A DNA stretch of 64,000 nt from NCBI GenBank assembly GCA_007844125.1, contig CM017572.1:34825218-34889217 (forward strand), read 5' to 3'. The notes under the pieces were generated by a model that was not told where the DNA came from, made no database searches, and saw nothing but the letters and a program-made list of their open reading frames with translations. The translations under genes and the position numbers were made by a program. Shown here piece by piece: positions 35,516 through 46,499 of the stretch. The stretch comes from Sinonovacula constricta. Lineage: Eukaryota; Mollusca; Bivalvia; Cardiida; Solecurtidae. Position 1 is the first letter of the stretch. Each line of letters opens with the position of its first letter.

Positions 35516-36396
35516 TTACCCAAAATTCCAAGTTTAGAGAAGATTGGATAAAAACTGACGAAGGGGTTAAATGGGCTATTAAGTCAATACATTCCGGCAT
35601 TATTTTTGAAACTGTACGACTTTGAAATGCATGTTTTTTTCCCAGTAATAGATACATCTTTATGCTTCAAAGTTTAGTTGATACTTTTAATATAAATACT
35701 ACAGAAGTAAACGCATAAAGAGCAAATGCATATTTCACTTCACATCTGTAACATCTGTAACTTAACATCTCTTGTCTCGAACATACTCCGAGTTCAACCA
35801 ATAATACTTTATTTAGCTGAAAATAAACTTAACACACGAAGTAGATCACCTTTGTTTTGACCAACACTATGCAATGTTGCATAATGTTAAAATTGTAAAA
35901 TACCGGGAGGTTAGGAAAACGGAATACCGCAACATCCATCACATTAAAGGTGATGATCTACCATTTCCTTGAACTTCACATGGTATCCCTCAAATTTATG
36001 GCATGAGGTGTACAATGGCTCATACGTGAATTATATAGCTAACCGGCCAGTATAATATCTTGTAACAGGTGAGGATCTACCATTTCTTCAGATTAAGGGT
36101 ATCCCTGATGTTCACTCCGAAGCAAAATGTTTAATTGAATAAAATAAATAAAACTATATACCGTTAGTTAAACGGCCAAATAATTAGTCAGAAGTTTTAA
36201 AATATACAAACACGATTAATGTTATTGTGTCCATTCTAAAGTAGCAATTTTCATGCTGATATATATATTTCAAATGAGGGTCACATGGGGCCATGTTCCA
36301 TTGTTGCTGGCTTGTTACTCTTCTGAGTGCACAGCCTCTTACTGCATGGGTATAACCATTTCATTCATAGGTCTTCACAGGGGGAGAGGATAAACT
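35516..36396. other. No gene seen; short internal duplication
   Basis: Contains two copies of a 'GGTGATGATCTACCATTTC' type segment (about 35948 and 36067). Could be the degraded end of the Polinton-like module, but no terminal repeat is evident. Confidence 0.45.
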
Positions 36397-37898
36397 CTAT
36401 CCCCTAACCACCAAAAAAATCAGGAAAAATTCAACTTTAAGGCTCTGGATGGAGTTGTTCATAACACCGATATTACTAAAATATAGACAAACTACTCCAA
36501 CATAAAAACATCTAATTAAAACACCCAATAAGGTCCTCAGCGGCAACAAATAATCGGCTATTAAAGTCGTATATTTGTCGAAAAAATCCTTTTCTTCATA
36601 TGGCCGTATACGTTCTTCAGCCAATTCCTGGGCAGCATTACTCTCTTCCCCGTCGTCTCTGAATTTCTCGTACTGTTTGTCATATATCTCCGTGTTTGAA
36701 TCTTTTGCTCGTTTCCATAAATGGAGGTAACCTTCGTTATCTTTAATATTTTCATCGTCCGAGTCTTCCTCCTCCATTGTCTGTTTTTACTTGGAGGCTC
36801 TTCTTTATTCTCCATGCACCAACCGCGTTTTACGTGTATTTGTACGTCATGCGGAGTGTCGAACAACAGACCGCAGTCATCGCACGAGTTCATCTTTTCA
36901 GACATGTAAGGCTCCGCTAAATCCACGATCTGAACACTGTGATCGTCAGCTGAAGTATGATGAAAAGTCGTTTCTTGTGTTATTTTTATATTTTCTGTCT
37001 CCGGCACAGCATTTTGATTGGTTGATATTTTCACACTAGAGCATTTTAGTCGTTCTGTTTCCGGCGTAAATGGTTTTAAGTCAACCAGATATTCATATGC
37101 TTGTTTTGTAGCCTTTTCAAAATATTTCATGAACAAGTCACTTTTGCCGTGATACATTTGCCTTCCCAATGTCACAACAGATTGCGTATCTACAGGATTA
37201 TTAAAAAGGACCAAATAACGACAGTTTCGTCTCTGTGTTGGGTCCTTGCTTCTAAACAGGTTCTGGTTTATCGATATTACCGATAAGGAACGATGGTGAG
37301 ATCCTTCGGTTAACAGGTCAGTTATTCGTTGGTCTTTTCCCGCTGTAGAAAAAATGTCATCGAGTACCAATAAGTTGTTTATTCGAGGATCGAAGTAACC
37401 ATTATCATCCAAGTCCGACGGAATGCCTTGGATAAACTCTACGCTTGGCACCACATATCGTCGAATGTGTGTGTACAGAGGCTGCCATCTTCTATACAAC
37501 CATACTATTCTCTGTACAACTGGGGCAATCTTGGATATGTGATCATGCAGCAACGTCTTGACAAATGTCGTTTTTCTGCACGCAGAGGGACCAGAAACCA
37601 TCATGATAAATGGGTGAAGATACACCATATTTCTTTCTCTGCCTTCTTGCGGTGGTGGCGATCCCTGTGGAGGAGGAGGAGGCCCTCTCTGAGGAGGAGA
37701 AGGGGTAGGAGGAGGCCCTCCCTTAGGAGAAGGAGGAGGAGGAGGCACCGCTTCCTGAGGAGAAGGAGGAGGAGGAGGAGGATACGCTTCACTGCTTTGA
37801 GGATACGCATCACTGATTTCATTATGTCCGTTTCTTTTATGCCTCAACATATTATCTCTCCTTGAAAATGTCTGGTGACATTCTGGACACTGATTCAT
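36397..37898 (-). pseudogene. Polinton/adintovirus-like packaging ATPase with C2H2 finger (frameshifted)
   Basis: Minus-strand frame from ATG 37898. Residues 4-25 are a C2H2 finger ('CPECHQTFSRRDNMLRHKRN'), 40-85 a proline-rich linker, 103-111 the P-loop reading 'GPSACRKTT', and 174-183 the Walker B 'NNLLVLDDIF'. Then come 'TEGSHHRSLSVISINQNLF' and 'KDPTQRRNCRYLVLFNNP', characteristic of this ATPase group, and a Cys/His cluster at 339-361. At about 36780 the frame breaks; the acidic C-terminal part continues in another frame to about 36520. The family (FtsK/HerA, A32-like) drives genome packaging in related viruses. The final Gly of the P-loop is Arg, so ATP binding is probably lost. It is divergent to the polymerase at 38.4 kb. 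Confidence 0.75.
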
Positions 37899-38423
37899 GT
37901 TGACTCTTTGGTGGTCGGCAAAAGAATGATCAGAAATGTTAAATCTTGCTCATTTATTAAAACTTCAAACCAATCAGAAGTTTCTTTATACGCATGCGCA
38001 TAATAGTATTAAAGCAAATGTAATAATGATTTTACTTTATTTGCAGACAGACTATCGTTGGTATCGGATGTGAAAATAAAAAAACAAACAAACAAAAAAA
38101 AAAAAACAAAAAAAAACTGTTTTCAACAAACACAGGTAAAATGCTTAGTCTCGCCTTACTCCTTAGTCTCGCATTACCTTTTAGTATAGCCTGAGTTACT
38201 TTTTGCCTTTTTCTTGGTTAAGCCTGATTACAGAACTATATGAAATAAACATAAATATCTTCATAGTTTATAGATTTTAGCGTGTGTATATTTTTTAAAC
38301 ATTTTATTCTGCATTTAACTCAACATACGATACTATGCTATTTTCCTCATTATGAAACCGCATACACTCGAGACTAATTCAACTCATTCATTCCATTCTC
38401 TTTCCAGAACTAAAGCAATCAAC
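37899..38423. promoter_or_regulatory. Divergent intergenic region of the ATPase/polymerase module
   Basis: About 525 bp between the two divergent start codons. It contains a CCAAT motif near 37970 (as 'AAACCAATCAG'), an A-rich run at 38079-38117 and AT-rich stretches. A shared promoter region is inferred from the arrangement; no motif is decisive. Confidence 0.35.
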
Positions 38424-41400
38424 ATGTCCTACAAGTGTGGAGAATGTGGTGCTCAATTCCCTAACCTGAGCCAATTATTGCAGCACCGCCGGATTATGAA
38501 CCACTGGAGAAAGTTTACCTGTCCCAGCTGTAAGAAAACGTTCAATCGAAAAGACAATCTATACCGGCATATGAGAAAACATGCCGATAAAAATAGTCAT
38601 CATTGTGCAGACTGTTTGAAAGTATTCACGAGAAAGGATGTGCTGGATAAACACATGCAAAATCAGCATGACTGGCCCCGTGAAAAACACACATTACATC
38701 AACAAGGTGGTGCAGCAAGAAAACGACAGAAGTTGGAGGTTGAATCATCGAAAGCTTATCTCATTGAAAAAGTCAATGAACGGAAAATTGAAAAGTTCAA
38801 AACAACGGCATCATACTACAAAATCTCTGTTCAGGATGTTGACATATCTGATTTGCCAAACATTCTGAAATACCTCAGAGCTCTGTTCCAGTCAATTATT
38901 GATGACATGACACAGGATATACCTCCCAATGACTTTGTGAGAATATCCATGGACAACCCTGAATTGGATTTTTCCCATTGTGCTTCCATTTATACCGATG
39001 TAACTTCTTTCTGTGGACAGACTCTTATTAGAAATACAACGAGTAGTACAGTGCTATGAGCAGTTTGTATTAGATGAAACATTTGGTATAGAGCTTATCC
39101 ATGTTCATATGCTCTCAGGACGAGGTTTTAAAATGAAATCAATTGTCGACATAAGCAAAATGCTAGAAAGCAAGAAAAGCATTATACAAATCAAAAACAA
39201 TGATGAATTTTGTTGTGCAAGGGCCATAGTGACAGCCATCGCGCGTCATGAAAAACACCCCAGTGGGACAATATACGCAGATGATTGGGGCTTCAGAAAG
39301 TATTAGCTGAACAATTACATCGCAGCGCTGGTGTTCCCTTGCAAAGATGTGGCATCGAAGAATTAAAGAAAGTTCAAGCTGCGTTACCGAAGTACCAATT
39401 GTTTGTATTGTCAACAGAGTATTTCAACCACATTGTGTTTGAAGGTCCGGAAGGAGGTATCCCGATCTTTTTGTACCTTCATGATAGTCACTTTGATGTC
39501 ATTACCACAATGACTGGCTTTCGCTCCAGAAACTACTTTTGTACGGAGTGCAAGAAAGGCTACGATCACAAGGAAAGGCATTCCTGCAACAATCCCTGTC
39601 ATTTCTGCAGAAAATTACACTAATACGAAAGAGGACTGGACATATTGTTTTATGTGTAATTGTAAATTCATCAACGGAGAATGTTTTGACCTTCATCTCA
39701 AGAAAACTGAAAATGGCAAATCTACCTGTGATATTTACTACAGATGTCATCAATGCAATCAACTTATCAACCGATCAAAACACAAGCGTGAGCATGTATG
39801 TGGAGAGACTTACTGTAAAACGTGCAAAGAGTATGTGAATGAAGGTCACCAGTGTTATATGCAGCCGAGTAATGGAGACGAAGACAGTGTGAATGAACAG
39901 AAACCGAAAGACACAAAGCATATTTTCTTTGACTTTGAATGCACCTCTGGATTCCATCTTGGAATGTGGTAATGGCTACAATCCAGACAAAGACAACAAC
40001 AAATGCAGAAACTGTAACAAGTCATGGTGTGGGTCGAGGGAACATAAACCTAATCTCTGTATGACTAAGGATATAGACTCTAACTCTGAATGTGTAAAAT
40101 GTGGACCTAACGAGAAAGTGTTTTCTGGGCCTGATACCACGACATCGTTCTGCCGATGGATTTTTTTCTGAACCGAATTTCGGCTCCACAATCATATGCC
40201 ACAACTTCAAGGGGTGTGATACTTATCCAGTACTAAAATATCTACACGATAATGCTATTCTTCCAGAAGTCATAACCACGGGGTCGAAGTATATGTCCAT
40301 CACTGTGCCCATGTGCATGGACATTATGTTTTCAAATAGATCGTTTTCTTTTCGTTGCTTGCATTTGAGAAACTCGTCAGGAAGTGCGAGGTTAGAGCTC
40401 TGTAAAACCGGTTTAAGCACCCCAGTCGTCCATATTGCCGACTGACCGTTCCAAGGCTGTAACTGTCGGGTTTGCTCTTTTCCTTAAATGACTCATCACA
40501 AATTTGTTCTTACTTTTCGCTTGGCTTGCATGTGAAACACCTTTGTTCTGTGCCTTTCCGGAGTTTGGTATATGTTGCAATACTCATAGGACTTTGTCAT
40601 ATATTCTTTTTCATGATCACAACAATGTTACTTGTGCAGTGTGGCGGTCGTAAAAAATCTCCCCGTGCATGTAATCTATGTTGTCATTTAATTCATCCTA
40701 TAAGGATTGTTACGTGTATTTCCTTTGATGGACACTGAACTTTGGTTCTTCAGTTCCATCTTCACATGAACAGGATGCTACAACCATTTATTCGTCTCTG
40801 GTCATGTTTGTTCATGATTTAGAAAGTTAATTTTATTTGTGGTCAACTAATTTTGTGTTGTTTTTCAAATCGAAATACTACCATATTCCTTTTCTGGACA
40901 CTATGTGGACATTATTTTTCGATGACGTCACTACTTTCGTCATAACGTTTAGAAAATATCAGCGCATGGACATTATGTTTTCAAATAGATCGTTTTCTTT
41001 TCGTTGCTTGCATTTGAGAAACTCGTCAGGAAGTGCGAGGTTAGAGCTCTGTAAAACCGGTTTAAGCACCCCAGTCGTCCATATTGCCGACTGACCGTTC
41101 CAAGGCGGTAACTGTCGGGTTTGCTCTTTTCCTTAAATGACTCATCACAAATTTGTTCTTACTTTTCGATTGGCTTGCATGTGAAACACCTTTGTTCTGT
41201 GCCTTTCCGGAGTTTGGTATATGTTGCAATACTCATAGGACTTTGTCATATATTCTTTTTTATTGATTCTATTAACTTTATACCTATGGCATTGGCGGAT
41301 ATGCCCGGCGCCTTTGGGGAAATTGAATTAGCCAAGGGATACTTTCCGCATCTGTTCAACCGTAGAGAAAATTAAGATATCGTTCTTGACTACCTTCCAG

Positions 41401-43477
41401 AGATAAAGTACTACTGTCCAGATGGAATGAAACCGGATAAAAGGCAGAAATTAATAACCTGGTATAAAGAACACGAGTATGACAAATTCGACTTCCAAAA
41501 GAAATTTTTCGTTACTGTCAGTATGACGTCGACATTTTGAGAAAATGCTGTCTGACATTAAGAACACTTTTCATGAAGCTGACCACGAGACGCAATACGC
41601 CAGGTATTGACCCTTTTGAAAACTGCATAACCATAGCATCGGCATGCAACCTTGTGTATAGGACATTGTTTTTGGCACCAGAAACGATTGGTATCATACC
41701 TGCTCATGGTTATCGACCAGAAGAAAAGCAATCAGTCATGGCCTATCAATGGTTGTCCTATGTGGCAAAAGAACGAAATGTATACATTCAACATGGCAGA
41801 AATAAAGGCGAGAAGATCATATGACCTTACAAGGTGGACGGTCATTATGAAGATAATGGACAGCGTCATGTTTTAGAATTTCACGGTTGGTTTTGGCACG
41901 GCTGTCCCAGGTGCTACTCCCAGTCTACTATCAATTCTATGACTGACGTGTCCATGAGTGACCTGTATGCCCGCATCATGGAAAAGAAACAGTTTGTAAA
42001 ATCGGAAGGATATTCATACACGGCACTTTGGGAGTAGGACTTTAGAAAACAATTACACTCTAATGAGTTAATGAAGAAATACATAGACAGTCTAGAAATT
42101 GTGACCCCCTTGGAACAACGGGATGCATTTTTCGGCGGTCGCACCGAGGCCTTTAAACTATATGAGGAGGTCACAGCTTACAAACACATTAAATACTATG
42201 ACGTTACGTCTTTGTATCCGTTCGTAAACAAGACCGGCAAAATTCCTGTTGGACACCCTGAAATCATTACAGAGAACTTTAAGGCGTCTCCTGCTACGAG
42301 GGCCTCATCAAGTGCAAAGTATTGCAACCTAGATATCTTCACATACCAGTACTGCCAGTGAAATGTAATGGTAAATTGATGTTTAGTCTATGCCGGGCGT
42401 GTGCAGAGCAATACCAGCAAGCATAATGTGAGCATACGAGTACAGAAAGGTCATAAACTGGGACCTGGGTGACAGACGAATTGAAAATGGCGTTGACACA
42501 AGGATATATCATCCAAGCCGTTTATGAAGACTGGCATTTCAACGAACTATCTCAGTATAATTCTGAAACAAAAACTGGTGGACTATTTACAGAATACGTG
42601 AACACGTTTTTAAAAGTAAAACAGGAAGCTAGTGGGTGGCCAAAATGGTGTGTTGAAGAGTCAACAAAACAACAATACATTCAACAGTATCACAATAAGG
42701 AGGGCATTATGCTGGATTATAAAAGAATCGAGAAAAATCCAGGTTTGAGATCTCTTGCCAAGCTTATGCTCAATTCCTTCTGGGGAAAGTTTGGTCAGCG
42801 AAGTAACTTGACACAGACAACGGTCACGGATGACCCAGCTATCTTTACAGACATGATGACCAGTGATCAATAAGAAGTGAAAAATGTTCGCTTCATTAAC
42901 GACAACCGTGTACGAATAGACTGGGTTTATAACACAGATTTCGTGGAAGCATCTTGTCGCACTAACACAGTTATTGCGGCTTACAAGACTGCACAGGCAC
43001 GGCTCAAACTGTACAGCTACTTACAACCATTGGGTTAAAGAGTTTTATAATGTGACATAGATTCCGTGGTGTTTACTACAACAACCGGTCAATGGGAACC
43101 GCCCTTGGGTGACTACCTTTGAGATCTGACGGATGAGACCCCGAAGAACTCCATCATTCAATTTGTAACCGGAGGACCCAAACATTATGCCTTCAAATTA
43201 GCTTTCCCTGACGAAGAGGGCCGAACGTCTATTTGTAAAGTGCGCGGTATAACATTAAACTTTAAGAATTCTCTAGACTTAAATTTTGATACTGTACAAA
43301 AAAATGGTGACTTGTAAAATTAAAATTAAGCCGTTAACCCTCGTCGATACAAACAAGATTGTTAGGAATTCTGAACACTGCTGTATCCTTACGAAAACAG
43401 AAACTAAAGACTATAAAATTGTGTTTGATAAGCGCGTGATTAAAGAGGACTACCATACCTTACCATATGGAATGTGA
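38424..43477 (+). pseudogene. Protein-primed family B DNA polymerase with zinc fingers (heavily broken)
   Basis: Starts 'MSYKCGECGAQFPNLSQLL' with a first finger, then two C2H2 fingers ('FTCPSCKKTFNRKDNLYRHM' and 'CADCLKVFTRKDVLDKHM'). An N-terminal domain follows ('FCCARAIVTAIARHEKHP', 'RNYFCTECKKGYDHKERHSC'). Exonuclease motifs are 'HIFFDFEC' (near 39935) and 'ICHNFKGCDTYPVLKYL' (near 40190). Polymerase motifs are 'KYYDVTSLYPF' (A, near 42195), 'LMLNSFWGKFGQR' (B, near 42765) and 'CDIDSVVF' (C, near 43055). This order is that of DNA_pol_B_2 polymerases of Polintons and adintoviruses. More than ten stops and frame changes, e.g. near 38968, 39250, 39620, 39950, 42035 and 42870, plus a nested insertion at 40316-41258. 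It cannot produce an enzyme. Confidence 0.85.
40316..41258 (+). mobile_element. Nested insertion with near-identical ~295 bp direct repeats
   Basis: Two direct repeats, about 40316-40610 and 40964-41258, differ at only two or three positions. They enclose about 350 bp of unrelated non-coding sequence. Polymerase coding sequence ends just before the first repeat ('SKYMSITVP') and resumes just after the second ('IDSINFIPMALADM'). Size and layout resemble a terminal-repeat retrotransposon in miniature, but the repeats do not show TG...CA ends and no target duplication was found. A segmental duplication is an alternative. The core recurs at 55750. Confidence 0.55.
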
Positions 43478-43837
43478 ATTATACCTTACACTCTATGCAC
43501 ATGATTATACTTATAATAATAATATGTATGTATTTATGTATTAGTGTATACGGATATGTATGTGATTAATTGTACATTTGTAAATAAAGTATATACTGTA
43601 AAATTTTCATGTTATTTGTATCAATATAGTTTACCCACGTGTATAGATGCATACACACATTACACAACACAAGTTACATAGAGACAATAGACCTACATGA
43701 ACAGCATAGCTCATGATCACTTGTCATAAGCGCTCATTTTCAAATTCGTGTACCCCCAATCTCTGTTAATAAACATTGATATCAATTATACAGTTATGCA
43801 AACAAAAATCATGTTTAAGTGCATATAGACAAAAGTC

Positions 43838-44110
43838 AGCTAATTTGATAGGATACTTTTATCATTTTAATATATACATAAATACAAGGCAAATACTTCA
43901 GTGACTTAGCCGGCAATGAGCTTTACAAGCATTCGTATTATCGCATTGTTATTTTTTTTAATTCAATGGGAATCCATGATTGCGCAATAAATTTGTTTAA
44001 TTACATGCAACAAAACGGTTGTTTTAAATGTATCTATGTAGACAAAAGTCAGCTAATTTAGATCAGATACTCTTTATCATTAAAATACCAACAAAAATAA
44101 AACAAGCAGA
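43838..44110. repeat. Local duplication of ~60 bp segment
   Basis: 'GACAAAAGTCAGCTAATTT' followed by a TTTATCATT segment occurs at about 43832 and 44039, with ~200 bp spacing. Confidence 0.6.
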
Positions 44111-44160
44111 ATAAAAACAAACAACATCGTGTGCTGTACCTCCTGCTCTGGTCTCTCGCC

Positions 44161-44290
44161 CGAGCGATTTAAAAAAAAAATCCCTCGTTTTTTACCTCAT
44201 CCACGATGGCGGATTTATATAGAATATAGAAGGAAAACCGCACAGGGTCATCGAGTGCAAATTGACTATCCTCATGGCTTTGACTACTGG
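44161..44290 (+). repeat. Left member of an inverted repeat pair
   Basis: 'TTTTTTACCTCATCCACGAT' followed by 'GGCGGATTTATATAGAAT' matches the reverse complement of 52060-52128 with few changes. Weaker similarity goes on to 'TTGACTACTG'. See the right member at 51995-52128. Confidence 0.65.
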
Positions 44291-44664
44291 TGATCGCCAA
44301 CGCTACTTAATGGTCCCAATGAGGTAGTTTTTTTATTATCTTAATCTTCATGGCAACCCTCACGACATTTATATTGAATACCACCTGTGCTATTTTCTTT
44401 TAATCTTCCTTACATTAATGCTCGCTTTATAAACCGTCAATAATTCGAGGGTATACAAACCCAAATAGTTAGTTCAGATTGTTTTCATTAAAATTTGACA
44501 TTTTTTCCTATTTTTTGACCTCAAGTGAACCAATAATGAACTTGTACAAGATTTCATGCAGACAAACATTCGGACCAAGTTTAATGAAGATTGGATAAAA
44601 AATGTGGCCTCTAGCGTGTTCAAAAGCTAAATTGTTAAAGAAAGGACGACTGGCGCCTGACGAT

Positions 44665-45365
44665 AGAAGAAAACCTCACCTGTTCAGCTTTGGATGTTTA
44701 AATGAATTTGACCAGGTTCCAGTCTGTGCTAATCAACCGTGGGTGTTAAACTGGATTTGACCAGGTTCCAGTCTGTGCTGTTCAACTATGGGTGTTTAAA
44801 TGAATTTGCCCATGTGACAGGCTGTGCTGTTAAACTATGGATGTTTAAATGGACCTGGTTCCAGTCTGTGATATTCAACATGGGGTGTTTAAATAGACCT
44901 GGTTCCAGTATGCGCTGTTCAACTCGGGGTGTTTAAATGAATTTTACCAGGTTCCAATAATATGTGTTGTTCAACTTGGGGTGTTTAAATACTTTTTACC
45001 AGGTTCCAGTCTTTGTTGTTCAATTTTGGGTGTTAAGATGGGCCAGGTTCTAGCCTGTGCTGTTCCACATCGGGGTTTTTCTATGGACTTAACCAGGTTC
45101 CAGTCTGGGCTTTTCAAATTCGGGTGTTTAAATGGATATGACCAGGTTCCAGTCTCGGCTGTTTAACTTGGGGTGTTTAAATGGATTTGATCAGTTCCCA
45201 GTCTCGGCTGTTCAACTTGGGGTGTTTAAATGAATTTGACCAGGTTCCAGTCTGGGCTGTTCAACTATGGGCGGTTATATGGATTTGAACAGGTTCCAGT
45301 CTGGGCTTTTCAGCTTGGGGTGTTTAAATGGATTTGACGAGGTTCCAGTCTGTGCTGTTCATTGT
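44665..45365. repeat. Tandem repeat, about 48 bp unit
   Basis: About 14 degenerate copies of 'GGGTGTTTAAATGGATTTGA' followed by 'CCAGGTTCCAGTCTGTGCTG'. Confidence 0.9.
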
Positions 45366-45479
45366 TTATTATTTACACGATGTGCTATGCACTAAGAAAA
45401 TATGACACCTCGGTCAATAATGATTTTGCAGTGCATATAACCATTACACATATGTATCACCACATAAATATATATACAA

Positions 45480-45640
45480 TAGCCCCCGTCACTGTGTCAG
45501 TTCGATTACTGGTGCGAGACATTTAATGTAGAGAGGCTTTCCAGCTTACCTGTGGTGTGCCGGGGGTTCTATCCGGACGTAAGTCTGGGCTCTTCCTCAT
45601 CCAACAATTAGCTAAGGATGTCATTGTAGCATTTATTATG
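45480..45640 (+). repeat. SINE family B, plus-strand copy
   Basis: Starts 'AGCCCCCGTCACTGTGTCAG', has 'TTCGATTACTGG' in the box B position and 'GGTGTGCCGGGGGTTCTATC' in the body. Degraded; the tail ends near 'GATGTCATTGTAGCATT'. Confidence 0.65.
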
Positions 45641-46238
45641 CTCGTATTTTGTCAACCATATTGATATTATTGTTATATTCTAAAAACAGAGAAATCTTGT
45701 ATTGATCAGTTCTTTATCTTTTATGCAATAAAGATCTTGTATGCACTTTGATTTGAGTGTGTTTACTTTCATTGCCATTGGGTGCATCCTACAAATTCGT
45801 ATATTTTACTTAAACGTGGTATATATTATATACTTATCGTAGGTTTAATCATTTTATGATACAATATTGCACTTAAACATGTTTTATATGTTATATTCAT
45901 CATAGGTTTAATTATTTTTGATATAATAATGCACTTAAACATGCTTGGGTACCCGTAACAACGTCCTATGTCATAGCTGGAATGAATCCGATTCTGGACC
46001 AGAGACCGAGCAGGACCAACAAACCCGGTGAATACAATCCTAAACACCGGTTACTACTTCCGCAAAAAATCGCTAAATCTATTAAACAAGCTTTACCTTT
46101 TGGAGCAACCATTTCGAACCGAGCAGAGGACTACAGTGTTGGGGGTACACTGGGGCAGAGTTGGGGCCCTAGGTAGAACCATGGCTGCTCTCTGAACCGG
46201 GCTTCGACCTACAATTAACAAATCAGGTCAACAAATCA

Positions 46239-46484
46239 GACCAAATCAGTCAATAACTGTTTTCTTTGTTTTGTTTTGGCAGATGGGAAGTCAATATCTT
46301 CTATTTCGGCATAGCTTACACCTTTCATGGATGCTGGTAGACAATATGATTTATCTTCTGTTACAGTTTTAGAATCCCTTGCTTTCACAGTGGCTTCAAT
46401 AAGAATAACATAGCAGCAATGATCCCATGTGGTTGGATTATAGTCAACAAGAGGTGCATCACTAAGGCGTTGTAAATGCCTCAC
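46239..46484 (-). CDS. Candidate terminal exon of an unidentified minus-strand gene
   Basis: Open for about 80 codons to a stop at the 3' end, preceded on the minus strand by 'TTCATTTTTAAAG', a usable acceptor. The peptide is protein-like: 'DYNPTTWDHCCYVILIEATV' and 'GVSYAEIEDIDFPSAKTKQ'. I do not recognise it. It lies 3 kb downstream of the Mutator-like relic on the same strand and could be its last exon or an unrelated one. Confidence 0.4.
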
Positions 46485-46499
46485 TTTAAAAATGAAAAA

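Noticed and set aside
37428..37865. Arg-rich plus-strand open frame
   Set aside because: Antisense shadow of the proline-rich linker and P-loop region of the ATPase.
36397..43477. A complete, active Polinton or adintovirus
   Set aside because: Polymerase and ATPase are broken, and capsid, protease and terminal repeats are not found here.
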